From Stutzerimonas zhaodongensis (GTDB lineage Bacteria > Pseudomonadota > Gammaproteobacteria > Pseudomonadales > Pseudomonadaceae), in the NCBI RefSeq assembly GCF_003696365.1, contig NZ_RFFM01000002.1, positions 682,001-746,000 on the forward strand: a DNA stretch of 64,000 nucleotides. The letters are read 5' to 3'. The notes under the pieces are model-generated. The model was given only the letters and a program-made list of their open reading frames with translations, did not search any database and had not been told where the DNA came from. The position numbers were made by a program, and so were the translations under genes. Below, piece by piece: positions 54,083 to 63,200 of this stretch (positions are counted from its first letter, which is position 1; each line of letters starts with the position of its first letter).

Positions 54083-54649
54083 TTACGCCTTCGGCAAGGT
54101 CACGCCGCGCTGGCCCTGGTACTTGCCGCCACGGTCGCGATAGGACGTCTCACATTCCTCGTCCGACTCAAGGAACAGCATCTGCGCCACGCCTTCATTG
54201 GCGTAGATCTTCGCCGGCAGCGTCGTGGTGTTGGAAAACTCCAGCGTCACATGCCCTTCCCACTCCGGCTCAAGCGGCGTCACGTTGACGATGATGCCGC
54301 AGCGGGCATAAGTGCTCTTGCCCAGGCAAATGGTCAGCACGTTACGCGGGATGCGGAAATATTCGACAGTGCGCGCCAGGGCAAACGAGTTCGGCGGGAT
54401 GATGCAGACGTCGCTCTGGATGTCGACGAAGCTTTTCTCGTCGAAGTTCTTTGGGTCGACGATCGCCGAGTTGATGTTGGTGAAAATCTTGAATTCGTCG
54501 GCGCAGCGTACGTCGTAGCCGTAGCTGGATACACCATAGGAGATCAGCCGCTCGCTACCCTCGCCGCGCATCTGGCGCTCGACGTAGGGCTCGATCATTC
54601 CGTGCTCCTGGGCCATCCGGCGAATCCACTTGTCCGATTTGATGCTCAT
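54083..54649 (-). CDS. dcd: dCTP deaminase
   Basis: The 188-residue enzyme starts [22 protein letters not shown] and has [42 protein letters not shown] and the catalytic Glu in GHVTLEFSN, all standard for Dcd. It deaminates dCTP to dUTP for thymidylate synthesis. Both ends of the protein match the family, so the start at 54649 is secure; longer readings run into the upstream spacer. Confidence 0.97.
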   Translation of the reverse strand: MSIKSDKWIRRMAQEHGMIEPYVERQMRGEGSERLISYGVSSYGYDVRCADEFKIFTNINSAIVDPKNFDEKSFVDIQSDVCIIPPNSFALARTVEYFRIPRNVLTICLGKSTYARCGIIVNVTPLEPEWEGHVTLEFSNTTTLPAKIYANEGVAQMLFLESDEECETSYRDRGGKYQGQRGVTLPKA

Positions 54650-54969
54650 GGCGGGCGTCCTGATTGGGCTATTAGCGGTTAAAAGAAAGGCGTGCATCTT
54701 ACCGAGCCACCGGGCCCGTTCAAAGCCTAGCCGCCAGGACCGAGTGCCGCGGCAGGCCAACGCAAGGCAGAAACCTGAAAATAATGCTCGCATTGCTACG
54801 GAAATGCGGTATCTTTCGTTGGCTGCTGCTGCATGTGTCACCGTGAATCGCTACATGTTTAGATTTCGATCCGATCATTGCTACGACTCCTTTAACTCCT
54901 TGCACACAGTCACCGTTCGGGGTATTTGCCCGTTCAAATCATCTCTACATCGTTCAAGGAGACATTCAA
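54650..54969. other. divergent region with the cold-shock gene leader
   Basis: A 320-base spacer between dcd and the cold-shock gene. The part next to the csp start is AT-rich and probably encodes the long untranslated leader typical of these genes. I could not define the promoter. Confidence 0.45.
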
Positions 54970-55179
54970 ATGTCCAATCGCCAAACCGGTACCGTTAAGT
55001 GGTTCAATGATGAAAAAGGCTTCGGCTTCATCACTCCGCAATCCGGTGACGACCTCTTCGTACACTTCCGTGCCATCCAAGGCGACGGTTTCAAGAGCCT
55101 GAAAGAAGGCCAGCAAGTTTCCTTCGTCGCTACCCGCGGCCAGAAGGGCATGCAAGCTGAGGAAGTTCAGGTTATCTAA
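54970..55179 (+). CDS. cold-shock protein, CspA family
   Basis: The 69-residue protein has both RNA-binding motifs, KGFGFIT (RNP1) and DLFVHF (RNP2), and the standard five-strand fold from [15 protein letters not shown] to the end. It acts as an RNA chaperone. AAGGAG lies before the ATG and an intrinsic terminator follows. Which paralogue (CspA, CapB or CspD) it represents cannot be decided; the short length excludes the long CspD form with a C-terminal extension. Confidence 0.95.
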   Translation: MSNRQTGTVKWFNDEKGFGFITPQSGDDLFVHFRAIQGDGFKSLKEGQQVSFVATRGQKGMQAEEVQVI

Positions 55180-55194
55180 CCTGAAGCTTCTCTG

Positions 55195-55223
55195 AAAAAG
55201 CCCCGCTTCGGCGGGGCTTTTTT
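55195..55223 (+). terminator. intrinsic terminator of the cold-shock gene
   Basis: AAGCCCCGC pairs with GCGGGGCTT around a TTCG tetraloop and is followed by a T run. Confidence 0.95.
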
Positions 55224-55289
55224 ATGCCTGTGATTTGTCGCGGCCGGCTGTAGCAAACGCACCGCTTGCCTGACGTCGGTGCCGATGGA

Positions 55290-55425
55290 TATCGCTTCGC
55301 TCAATGGCTTCCCACGTGTGCTATTAGCGGCACGGTGTCGATCAGTAGGATGGGTTGAGCGTGCGATACCAATCGGGACGGCTCAGTGCCCACAGGTATC
55401 GCTTCGCTCAATGCCATCCTACGGG
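55290..55425. repeat. three copies of the TATCGCTTCGCTCAA repeat family
   Basis: The direct copies TATCGCTTCGCTCAATG at 55290-55306 and 55397-55413 are identical over 17 bases. An inverted, diverged copy lies at 55343-55371 (GTAGGATGGGTTGAGC...GCGATACC). Degenerate relatives occur at 38244-38320. Confidence 0.8.
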
Positions 55426-55508
55426 TTTGACCGGGGTAAGGCGTCGCGCTCGGTTTGCGCTACTCCCCGAAACGGTTAACTCTCCCCCTCCACCGCCGTG
55501 GCAATCAA

Positions 55509-56603
55509 TCAATCGTCGGAAACGGTGATGTTCGGCATCGACTGCGCAATGATCTGCCCGCTCATCGCGATCCGTGCACCCACGCTACGAGCCATCTGCT
55601 GATAGATCATCGCGATCTGGCTTTCCGGGTCGGCAATAGTCGTTGGTTTGCCGGCATCGGCCTGGCTGCGGATCGCCATCGACAGCGGTAACGAGGCCAG
55701 CAACTCCACGTTGTACTGCGCCGCCAGCTTCTCGCCACCGCCCTCGCCAAACAGATGCTCCGCGTGTCCGCAGTTTGAGCAAATGTGGATGGCCATGTTT
55801 TCCACCACACCCAACACCGGGATGTTCACCTTGCGGAACATCTCCACACCCTTCTTGGCATCCAGCAGCGCCAGATCCTGAGGTGTGGTGACGATCACCG
55901 CCCCCACCACCGGCACCTTCTGCGCCAGGGTCAGCTGGATGTCACCGGTGCCCGGCGGCATGTCCACGATGAGATAATCCAGATCATTCCAGGCCGTCTG
56001 TGTGATCAGTTGCAGCAGCGCGCCGGAAACCATCGGGCCACGCCAGACCATCGGCGTCTTGTCATCGGCCAAAAACGCCATCGACATGATCTGCACGCCG
56101 TGGGCTTCCAGCGGGATAAAGGCTTTGTTGTCACGGATTTCCGGACGGGTGCCTTCGGGGATGCCGAACATGATGCCCTGGCTCGGTCCGTAGATATCCG
56201 CGTCCAGCACACCCACGCGCGCGCCTTCGCGAGCCAGCGCCAGAGCCAGATTGGCGGCCGTGGTGGATTTCCCCACACCGCCTTTGCCGGATGCGACCGC
56301 GATGATGTTCTTCACATTGGCCATCGACTCGAGCTGATCCTGTGCCTTGTGCGAGCGAATCACGCAATCGACCTGCACATCCGCTCGGGTCACATCTTCG
56401 AGCTGCTCGATGGCCATCGCCAACATCTGCGCCCAGCCGCTACGGAACAACCCGGCGGCGTAGCCCAGCTCGATCTGCACGCTGACGCGGTCGCCCTGAA
56501 TCTCGATGGAACGCACGCAACCGGCGGTAACCGGGTCCTGGTTCAGGTTAGGGTCGGTGTACTGACGCAGTACGGCTTCCACAGCTTCGCGTGTGACGGT
56601 CAT
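55509..56603 (-). CDS. apbC: Mrp/ApbC-family iron-sulfur carrier ATPase
   Basis: The 364-residue protein has an N-terminal MIP18/DUF59-like domain (about 1-80) and a P-loop ATPase with the deviant Walker A GKGGVGKST near 105-113, followed by DADIYGPSQG, and a C-terminal CSNCG motif that binds the bridging Fe-S cluster. It assembles and transfers Fe-S clusters in the cytoplasm. The ATG at 56603 has GGGAG upstream. It diverges from metG, the usual order in gammaproteobacteria. Confidence 0.96.
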   Translation of the reverse strand: MTVTREAVEAVLRQYTDPNLNQDPVTAGCVRSIEIQGDRVSVQIELGYAAGLFRSGWAQMLAMAIEQLEDVTRADVQVDCVIRSHKAQDQLESMANVKNIIAVASGKGGVGKSTTAANLALALAREGARVGVLDADIYGPSQGIMFGIPEGTRPEIRDNKAFIPLEAHGVQIMSMAFLADDKTPMVWRGPMVSGALLQLITQTAWNDLDYLIVDMPPGTGDIQLTLAQKVPVVGAVIVTTPQDLALLDAKKGVEMFRKVNIPVLGVVENMAIHICSNCGHAEHLFGEGGGEKLAAQYNVELLASLPLSMAIRSQADAGKPTTIADPESQIAMIYQQMARSVGARIAMSGQIIAQSMPNITVSDD

Positions 56604-56797
56604 GACTACTCCCAAGAAAAACCTAGTAAAACAGACGGGCATCTTACCCCGTGGTGCCGCCCCGGCTCATCAAGCGCGGCAAAGAGGCGCGGCACTGGCA
56701 TTCGACCCGCGCCGCCGGCGCCAGTGCGGATGAAAAAAAACCGCATGACCTTTATAGTGGCCGACTCACTTCGCAACCTCGACTGCAGATTTTCCCA

Positions 56798-58840
56798 ATG
56801 TCCGAAGCTCGCCAGATCCTCGTTACCAGTGCCCTGCCCTACGCCAACGGTTCGATACACCTTGGCCACATGCTCGAGTACATCCAGACGGACATGTGGG
56901 TGCGGTTTCAGAAGCTGCGCGGCAACCAGTGCATTTATGTATGTGCCGATGACGCCCATGGCTCGGCCATCATGCTGCGTGCCGAAAAAGAAGGCATCAC
57001 GCCCGAGCAACTGATCGCCAACGTGCAGGCCGAGCACAGCGCCGACTTCGCCGACTTCCTGGTCAATTTCGACAACTTCCACTCGACCCACTCGGACGAG
57101 AACCGCGAGCTGTCCGAGATGATCTACACCCGCCTGCGCGACGCCGGGCACATCGCAACCCGCTCGGTGACCCAGTATTTCGATCCCGAGAAAGGCATGT
57201 TCCTCGCCGACCGCTTCATCAAGGGCACCTGCCCGAAGTGCGCAGCCGAAGACCAGTACGGCGACAACTGCGAAAAGTGCGGCGCCACCTACGAGCCTAC
57301 CGAACTCAAGAACCCGCGCTCGGCGATCTCCGGCGCCACGCCCGTGCTGCGCGACTCCAAACACTTCTTCTTCAAGCTGCCCGACTTCGAAGCCATGCTC
57401 AAGGAATGGACCCGCAGCGGCAGCCTGCAGGACTCGGTCGCCAACAAGATCGCCGAATGGCTCGATGGCGGCCTGCACGAATGGGACATCTCCCGCGATG
57501 CACCCTACTTCGGCTTCGAGATCCCCGATGAGCCCGGCAAATACTTCTACGTCTGGCTGGATGCGCCGATCGGCTACATGGCCAGCTTCAAGAACCTCTG
57601 CGCGCGTCGCCCGGAACTGGATTTCGATGCCTTCTGGAAGAAGGACTCCACCACGGAGCTCTATCACTTCATCGGCAAGGACATCATCAACTTCCACACC
57701 CTGTTCTGGCCCGCCATGCTCGAGGGCGCCGGCCTACGCAAGCCCACCGCTGTTGCAGTGCATGGCTACCTGACGGTGAACGGGCAGAAGATGTCCAAGT
57801 CGCGCGGCACCTTTATCAAGGCGCGCACCTACCTCGAACACCTGAACCCCGAATACCTGCGTTACTACTACGCGGCTAAACTCGGCCGCGGCGTGGACGA
57901 CCTGGACCTGAACCTCGAAGACTTCGTGCAAAAGGTCAATTCCGACCTCGTCGGCAAGGTCGTTAACATCGCCAGCCGTTGCGCCGGGTTCATCCACAAG
58001 GGCAACGGCGGCCTGATGGTCGACCGCAATGCCGCGCCGGAACTGACCGACGCCTTCCAGACGGCCGCACCATCCATTGCCGAAGCCTACGAGAACCGTG
58101 ACTTCGCCCGCGCCATGCGCGAGATCATGGCCCTGGCCGACCGAGCCAATGCCTGGATCGCCGACAAGGCGCCTTGGGCACTGAACAAGCAGGAAGGCAT
58201 GCAGGATGAAGTCCAGGCGATCTGCGCCACCGGCATCAACCTGTTCCGCCAACTGGTGATCCTCCTCAAGCCAGTGCTGCCGAACCTGGCCGCCGACGCC
58301 GAGCGTTTCCTGAACGTCGAGCCACTGGTCTGGACGGACCTGCAAACGCTGCTGACCAACCATCAGCTGAACGCCTTCACTCCGCTATTGACCCGTATCG
58401 AGCCTGCCAAAATCGAAGCCATGATCGAATCATCCAAGGAAGACCTCGCCTCCACCGAAACCGTCGCCCAGCCGACCGGCAATGGCGAGCTGACCAAAGA
58501 GCCCATCGCTGCCGAGATCACCTTCGACGCGTTCGCCGCGGTTGACCTGCGCATCGCGCTGATCGAGAAGTGCGAGTTCGTAGAAGGTGCCGACAAGCTG
58601 CTACGCCTGACCCTCGACATTGGCGACGCCAAGCGCAATGTGTTCTCCGGCATCAAGAGCGCCTACCCGGACCCAAGCAAGCTGGAAGGCCGCCTGACCC
58701 TGTACGTCGCCAACCTCGCCGCGCGCAAGATGAAGTTCGGTGTTTCCGAAGGCATGGTGCTGGCCGCCGGCCCTGGCGGTGAAGAGATCTACCTGCTCAG
58801 CCCGGACAGCGGCGCCAAGCCCGGTCAACGCGTGAAGTAA
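56798..58840 (+). CDS. metG: methionyl-tRNA synthetase
   Basis: The 680-residue enzyme has the class I signatures HLGH (in [16 protein letters not shown]) and KMSKS (in [11 protein letters not shown]), a four-cysteine zinc knuckle ([18 protein letters not shown]), an anticodon-binding helical domain and a C-terminal tRNA-binding EMAP-like domain ([20 protein letters not shown] onward). It charges tRNA-Met. The start [18 protein letters not shown] at 56798 matches the family; upstream in-frame codons are not used. A terminator follows. Confidence 0.98.
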   Translation: MSEARQILVTSALPYANGSIHLGHMLEYIQTDMWVRFQKLRGNQCIYVCADDAHGSAIMLRAEKEGITPEQLIANVQAEHSADFADFLVNFDNFHSTHSDENRELSEMIYTRLRDAGHIATRSVTQYFDPEKGMFLADRFIKGTCPKCAAEDQYGDNCEKCGATYEPTELKNPRSAISGATPVLRDSKHFFFKLPDFEAMLKEWTRSGSLQDSVANKIAEWLDGGLHEWDISRDAPYFGFEIPDEPGKYFYVWLDAPIGYMASFKNLCARRPELDFDAFWKKDSTTELYHFIGKDIINFHTLFWPAMLEGAGLRKPTAVAVHGYLTVNGQKMSKSRGTFIKARTYLEHLNPEYLRYYYAAKLGRGVDDLDLNLEDFVQKVNSDLVGKVVNIASRCAGFIHKGNGGLMVDRNAAPELTDAFQTAAPSIAEAYENRDFARAMREIMALADRANAWIADKAPWALNKQEGMQDEVQAICATGINLFRQLVILLKPVLPNLAADAERFLNVEPLVWTDLQTLLTNHQLNAFTPLLTRIEPAKIEAMIESSKEDLASTETVAQPTGNGELTKEPIAAEITFDAFAAVDLRIALIEKCEFVEGADKLLRLTLDIGDAKRNVFSGIKSAYPDPSKLEGRLTLYVANLAARKMKFGVSEGMVLAAGPGGEEIYLLSPDSGAKPGQRVK

Positions 58841-58852
58841 GGATGTGATACG

Positions 58853-58884
58853 AGAAGCCCGGCGCAATGCCGGGCTTTCTTTTC
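58853..58884 (+). terminator. intrinsic terminator of metG
   Basis: AAGCCCGGC (58855-58863) pairs with GCCGGGCTT (58869-58877) around a 5-base loop and leads into a T-rich tract. Confidence 0.93.
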
Positions 58885-58933
58885 ATTGCCCGCATCACTA
58901 CACCGCATCAAGCGCCACTGCCCGGAGGCGGTT

Positions 58934-59143
58934 ATGACTGATTCGCCTGATATCAATAAGTGCCCAATTTGTGGCGAGCCCAATCAATGCGGCCTGGCAA
59001 ATCCAGTCACTGCGACGCGGCCCTGCTGGTGCTTCACCGCTGAGATTGCACCAGCAGCCCGCGATCAGATCCCGGACGACGCGCTGAACAAAGCCTGCAT
59101 CTGCCCACGCTGCGCCCGCGGCGAGTTGCCTGCAAAACCCTGA
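58934..59143 (+). CDS. cysteine-rich CWC-family protein
   Basis: The 69-residue protein has seven cysteines, in CPICGEPNQCG, CWCF and CICPRC, the pattern of the CWC family of small metal-binding proteins. GGAGGC lies a few bases before the ATG at 58934. Its TGA overlaps the ATG of the pseudouridine synthase gene (TGATG), so the two are translationally coupled. The function is unknown; the coupling suggests a link with rRNA modification or simply shared expression. Confidence 0.85.
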   Translation: MTDSPDINKCPICGEPNQCGLANPVTATRPCWCFTAEIAPAARDQIPDDALNKACICPRCARGELPAKP

Positions 59144-59835
59144 TGCGCCTCGACCGCTTCCTCGCCAACCTGCCCCACTGCAGCCACCGCCAAGCGCGCC
59201 TGTTGCTGGCGTCGGGGCGCGCTTCGGTCAATGGCGAGAAGGTCTGCGACGGCACCCATGATGTCCGCATATTCGACCGTATTGAGCTGGATGGCAAGGT
59301 CCTGCAAGCAGGCAAGCCCGCGCGCTTCTTTATGCTGAACAAACCGGCCGGCTGCGTCAGCGCTACGGCCGATCCGCAACATCCCACCGTACTGGATCTG
59401 CTGAACGAGCCGGACAAGGACGAACTGCACATCGCCGGGCGGCTGGACTTCAACACCACCGGCCTGATGATCATTACCAACGACGGCCTCTGGTCCCGCC
59501 GCCTCACCCAACCGGAAAGCCTGCTGGGTAAAACCTACCTCGTCGAAACCGAAGACCCCATCGACCCCATCTGCGTCGACCGCTTCGCCCAAGGCCTCTA
59601 CTTTCGCTTCGAGAACCTCACCACCCTCCCCGCCGAACTCGAACTGCTCGGCTCACGCCAGGCCCGCCTGACTCTGCATGAAGGCCGCTATCATCAAGTC
59701 AAACGCATGTTCGGCCATTTCAACAACAAGGTCACCGCCCTGCACCGCGAACGCATGGGCCCGCTACTGCTCGACCCCACCCTCGCCCCCGGCCAGTACC
59801 GCAGCCTGACCCAAGCGGAAATCGCACAGATCTAA
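59143..59835 (+). CDS. 16S rRNA pseudouridine synthase, RsuA family
   Basis: The 230-residue enzyme has an N-terminal S4-like RNA-binding domain (MRLDRFLANLPHCSHRQARLLLASGRASVNGE) and the RsuA/RluB-type catalytic domain with the Asp in AGRLDFNTTGLMIITNDG and KTYLVE plus the C-terminal GRYHQVKRMFG. It isomerises a specific uridine, most likely U516 of 16S rRNA as in RsuA. It overlaps the preceding CWC gene by one base. Confidence 0.93.
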   Translation: MRLDRFLANLPHCSHRQARLLLASGRASVNGEKVCDGTHDVRIFDRIELDGKVLQAGKPARFFMLNKPAGCVSATADPQHPTVLDLLNEPDKDELHIAGRLDFNTTGLMIITNDGLWSRRLTQPESLLGKTYLVETEDPIDPICVDRFAQGLYFRFENLTTLPAELELLGSRQARLTLHEGRYHQVKRMFGHFNNKVTALHRERMGPLLLDPTLAPGQYRSLTQAEIAQI

Positions 59836-59905
59836 ACGCATTTATCAGCCTAAACGCCGCACCCGCTTCTCCTCACCCAACCCTTCTGGTACAAAGGCTG
59901 CCTAC

Positions 59906-59979
59906 GCGGGCGTCGTATAATGGCATTACCTGAGCTTCCCAAGCTCATGACGAGGGTTCGATTCCCTTCGCCCGCTCCA
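59906..59979 (+). tRNA. tRNA-Gly, anticodon CCC
   Basis: The 74 bases fold as a complete cloverleaf: acceptor GCGGGCG paired with CGCCCGC, D-loop with GTATAATGGCA, anticodon stem TGAGC/GCTCA around the loop TTCCCAA (anticodon CCC), T-arm with GGTTCGATTCC and an encoded CCA end. It reads GGG glycine codons. An intrinsic terminator follows. Compositionally different DNA begins a short way downstream, so this gene may be an integration site. Confidence 0.97.
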
Positions 59980-59984
59980 AATTT

Positions 59985-60014
59985 AAAAGCCCTGCATTTG
60001 CGGGGCTTTTTCGT
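59985..60014 (+). terminator. intrinsic terminator of tRNA-Gly
   Basis: AAAAGCCCTGC pairs with GCGGGGCTTTT (one G-U pair) around a 6-base loop, with T residues beyond. Confidence 0.92.
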
Positions 60015-60200
60015 TTAGGGTTTGGCTTGTTTCTGACGGGGTTGCTGGCAGGCTTGGCGAACAAAAAAGTAAGTCTGTTCCCTTTTTCGGAGTAACGCAG
60101 GCCCTGGACATGCAGCGGTGTCCATCGGGCTGCATGTACCAGGGAAGTTCGACTTCTACAACTGACGAAGCATGCTAGACACTACCTAATAGCACTGAAT

Positions 60201-63200
60201 TCAAAGTGCCCCAATTTTCTTTAAGTACTTCTCAAGCTTATTGGCTTCATTGTAAGAATCTGTCCGATCCCATATCTGGTCTATTCGAGCTGCCAGCTTC
60301 AAATCTTTACCATGATTTGTCATGTTTGCGACCATCACCAGTTGGTTATAGATGTGGCGCATATCGCCCCCATAGCCCGGCCCCATTGAATGCCACTCAC
60401 CGTTTTTAGTGAAGTAGACAACGTCATCCACCACGCGGATTGACGCGGCATCTATCTTGTCCATGTCCTCCTTGAACTCATCCTGATCCTGGTTTGGCAC
60501 CCTCATAAGGCCCGCCTCTCCGTCCGGAGTCTTATCCGCCCAGGTACGGGGCTTCGGGGGGTCCATGTAGGCTTTTATCTTGCCCAGATCATTATAGTCA
60601 TCCGTCGCCGCGAACACCCGGTCCATCTCCTTCGCGCGCTCCTTGAAGGACTCATTCTTGGGGTCGGCGATATCGTGCAATCCTTTCAGGTAGCGAATGA
60701 TTTCCGAATTGGTATCGTTGGTATCGGATATTCGTTGTTTAATGCCATCTTTAACAAAAACGACTGATCGCCCATCATCAGATATGGCAATCGTCCCTAC
60801 ATCCACCTTGTCAATATCTTCAATAAAATCACTAGGGGTACCAATCCTGTTGTGATTCACACTGCCACTATCGTTATAGGTAGTTCCAAACGTAGCGGGC
60901 TCCTCGCCATATTCCTTCGGGAATTCCTTTATGAGGTGCTCACGAAGCCTCTTAATATCGTTATAGTCATCGTTCTTGTTGTGCAGGTCCGTGACGTCTT
61001 TAGCGATGTTTTTATTGATATTTTTACCATCAGGGCGAATCAGATCATGCAACTCGCGTAGGTAAGTATAAATTTCTTTCGCATGACCACCCTTGAGGCT
61101 TCCGTGATTGTCCGTGTCCAACATCCACTGTTTGCCGTCTTTGACAAAATAGATAACGCTACTGTCCTCCGGATCCAGCTTTATTGTGTCAACATCAACA
61201 CGGTCAACATCTCGCTTGAAATCTTTATAAGTTCCGGGCTTGGTGTCATCCTTGCCTAACATGCTGACAAAGTCGTCACTCAAAACACGCCTTAATTCGT
61301 TGATCTCGTTGTATCTGTCGGATTCATTGTGCAGGTCTGTAATGCGCTTGATGATCTTCTCGTCCCGCTTGCCTCCCGGATGAGCCAGTTCGTATAGATC
61401 TGTCAGATAACCAATTATCTTTGGGTTAAGCCCAGACTCGTTATTGCCTATCACGGGATCTATGATTTGCTTGACCCCGTCCTTGACAAATATAACCCTA
61501 CCATCGTCCAGCAACTCAATGGACCCGACATCAACGCGATCCACGTCCTCTTTGAAATCCTCAAAAGTACCGATTGTGTAGGCCTTCCCACCCCCAATTT
61601 TGTTTCGGTATGATTTGTCATCTCCAAAACGCGGCAAGCCACTATCATCACCGTCACTCTCATGAGTGATTACTACACCGTGTTTATCGTCCCAGTTGTC
61701 AAACCAATCATCACTGGGCAGGTGGTCATTATTTCTCAGGTGTTCAGTGAAGTCCTCATACTGTTCCGGCCGGGCGTCCCACACAGGGATGTCAGCCGGA
61801 AAAGCTTCGAAGTATGACTCGGATCCATAGTCGTAATAATAGGCATAACGAGCGTTTTGAGTGTAATTAAGCTTATCCCCCCAATCATCTTCGGTGATGC
61901 CCAGCGCGCTCCAGTTATTAAACTGCTCGGCCCGCTTGTTAAGCTCTTCTCCCCTCTTTTCCTTGGCAACTTCACGGGCGATTATCCCTGCGATTACTCC
62001 AAAACCGACGCCGACGATGCCCAATGCGCCCGAAGCGAGGCTAAGGCCCGCGGCTACTGCGGGGCCTGCCACCAAAGCCGCCAAACTGGTGCCGGCCATT
62101 GCTGCGATAGACGCTCCTCCCAGGACTTGCATTGACTTTTCAGCATATTCAAGCGAGGTGCCGCCGTTCTTCAATAGCTTGTCAATTCCCATCGCCCCCA
62201 GTGCCAAATCAAGAAAACCGCCTGCTGTATCAGCCACAACACCGACGGGGCCCAGGATGGTTCCCACGAGCTTCAGTTTGCTGGGGATATCCATGACCTT
62301 AGGATCAAGCCCCATGTCGCTGAGAGTGGCGTCAAGTCTCGAGTTGAGTAAAGAACGGCTGTTTGGATCCAGGTCGTCGACGGCAGCCTGATCAATTGAT
62401 GCTGCTCCCGAACCGGCAGCACCAATGCGGCTGTTGCCATCCTCCATCGCCGTATGAAAACTTAAACCTGTTTCGGAATCGACGTTGGACTTGGCGGTAA
62501 CAAAGCTCACGTCGCCTGACGCAACGTCATCAAACCAGTGTGTAATATCAGCCATATTTACCGTTGACTGAGACCCATCTGACGACACGACTGAACGATA
62601 GTCGTCAGCGCTGTACAGGCCTTTGATTGATGCGTTGTCATCGGCCACCTCAGGAGCCGAGCCAGGGAACCGTTTCTCAAACATCTCGCGCAGCTGCGTG
62701 TTATCGCCAAACCCAAGCAAGTCCCTCACGCCCGGTTTATTGAATGCCGCACCGAATATATCTAGAGTATTACCAATCACGGCGGGAGACGTCGCAATAC
62801 TGATCATGAACAAACGCGCGGCCGCCATGCGGTCTTCAACCGTTTCGCCCTTGTTTTTCGAAAGATTGTAGATGGCCGCCGTTGTAGCCAACACCCCGCC
62901 TATGGCCGGTATAACCCCGCGACTCATCGCCGCTTGAATAAGCCCAGCCGCACCACGACGCGTACTTAGCCCATCCGGGTTATTCGAACTGAGAACGTCG
63001 GACAGTCGCGAGGATATATCTTTCATGTCAAAGAAACCTTTGCCTTTGACTGATTCATACATCGCGTCGCCTAGTATTTTCACCGCAGCCTTATAGCTAT
63101 CGAGGCTACGTTTGACATCATCGGATAGGTTGCCGCCACCCTGGTTATTCAGGTAGCCCTGAACTGCCCGGTCCGCGAAGGTAATACCAAATAGGGCAGA

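Larger units (their letters stand above)
55180..55508. other. repeat-rich spacer between the cold-shock gene and apbC
   Basis: A 329-base gap that contains the csp terminator and three copies of the TATCGCTTCGCTCAA repeat family. No gene is seen. Confidence 0.6.

Noticed and set aside
55785..57014. 409-residue plus-strand frame
   Set aside because: It is antisense to apbC and overlaps the metG start; the composition is that of a shadow frame.
56606..57697. 363-residue minus-strand frame
   Set aside because: It is antisense to metG and shows no family motif.
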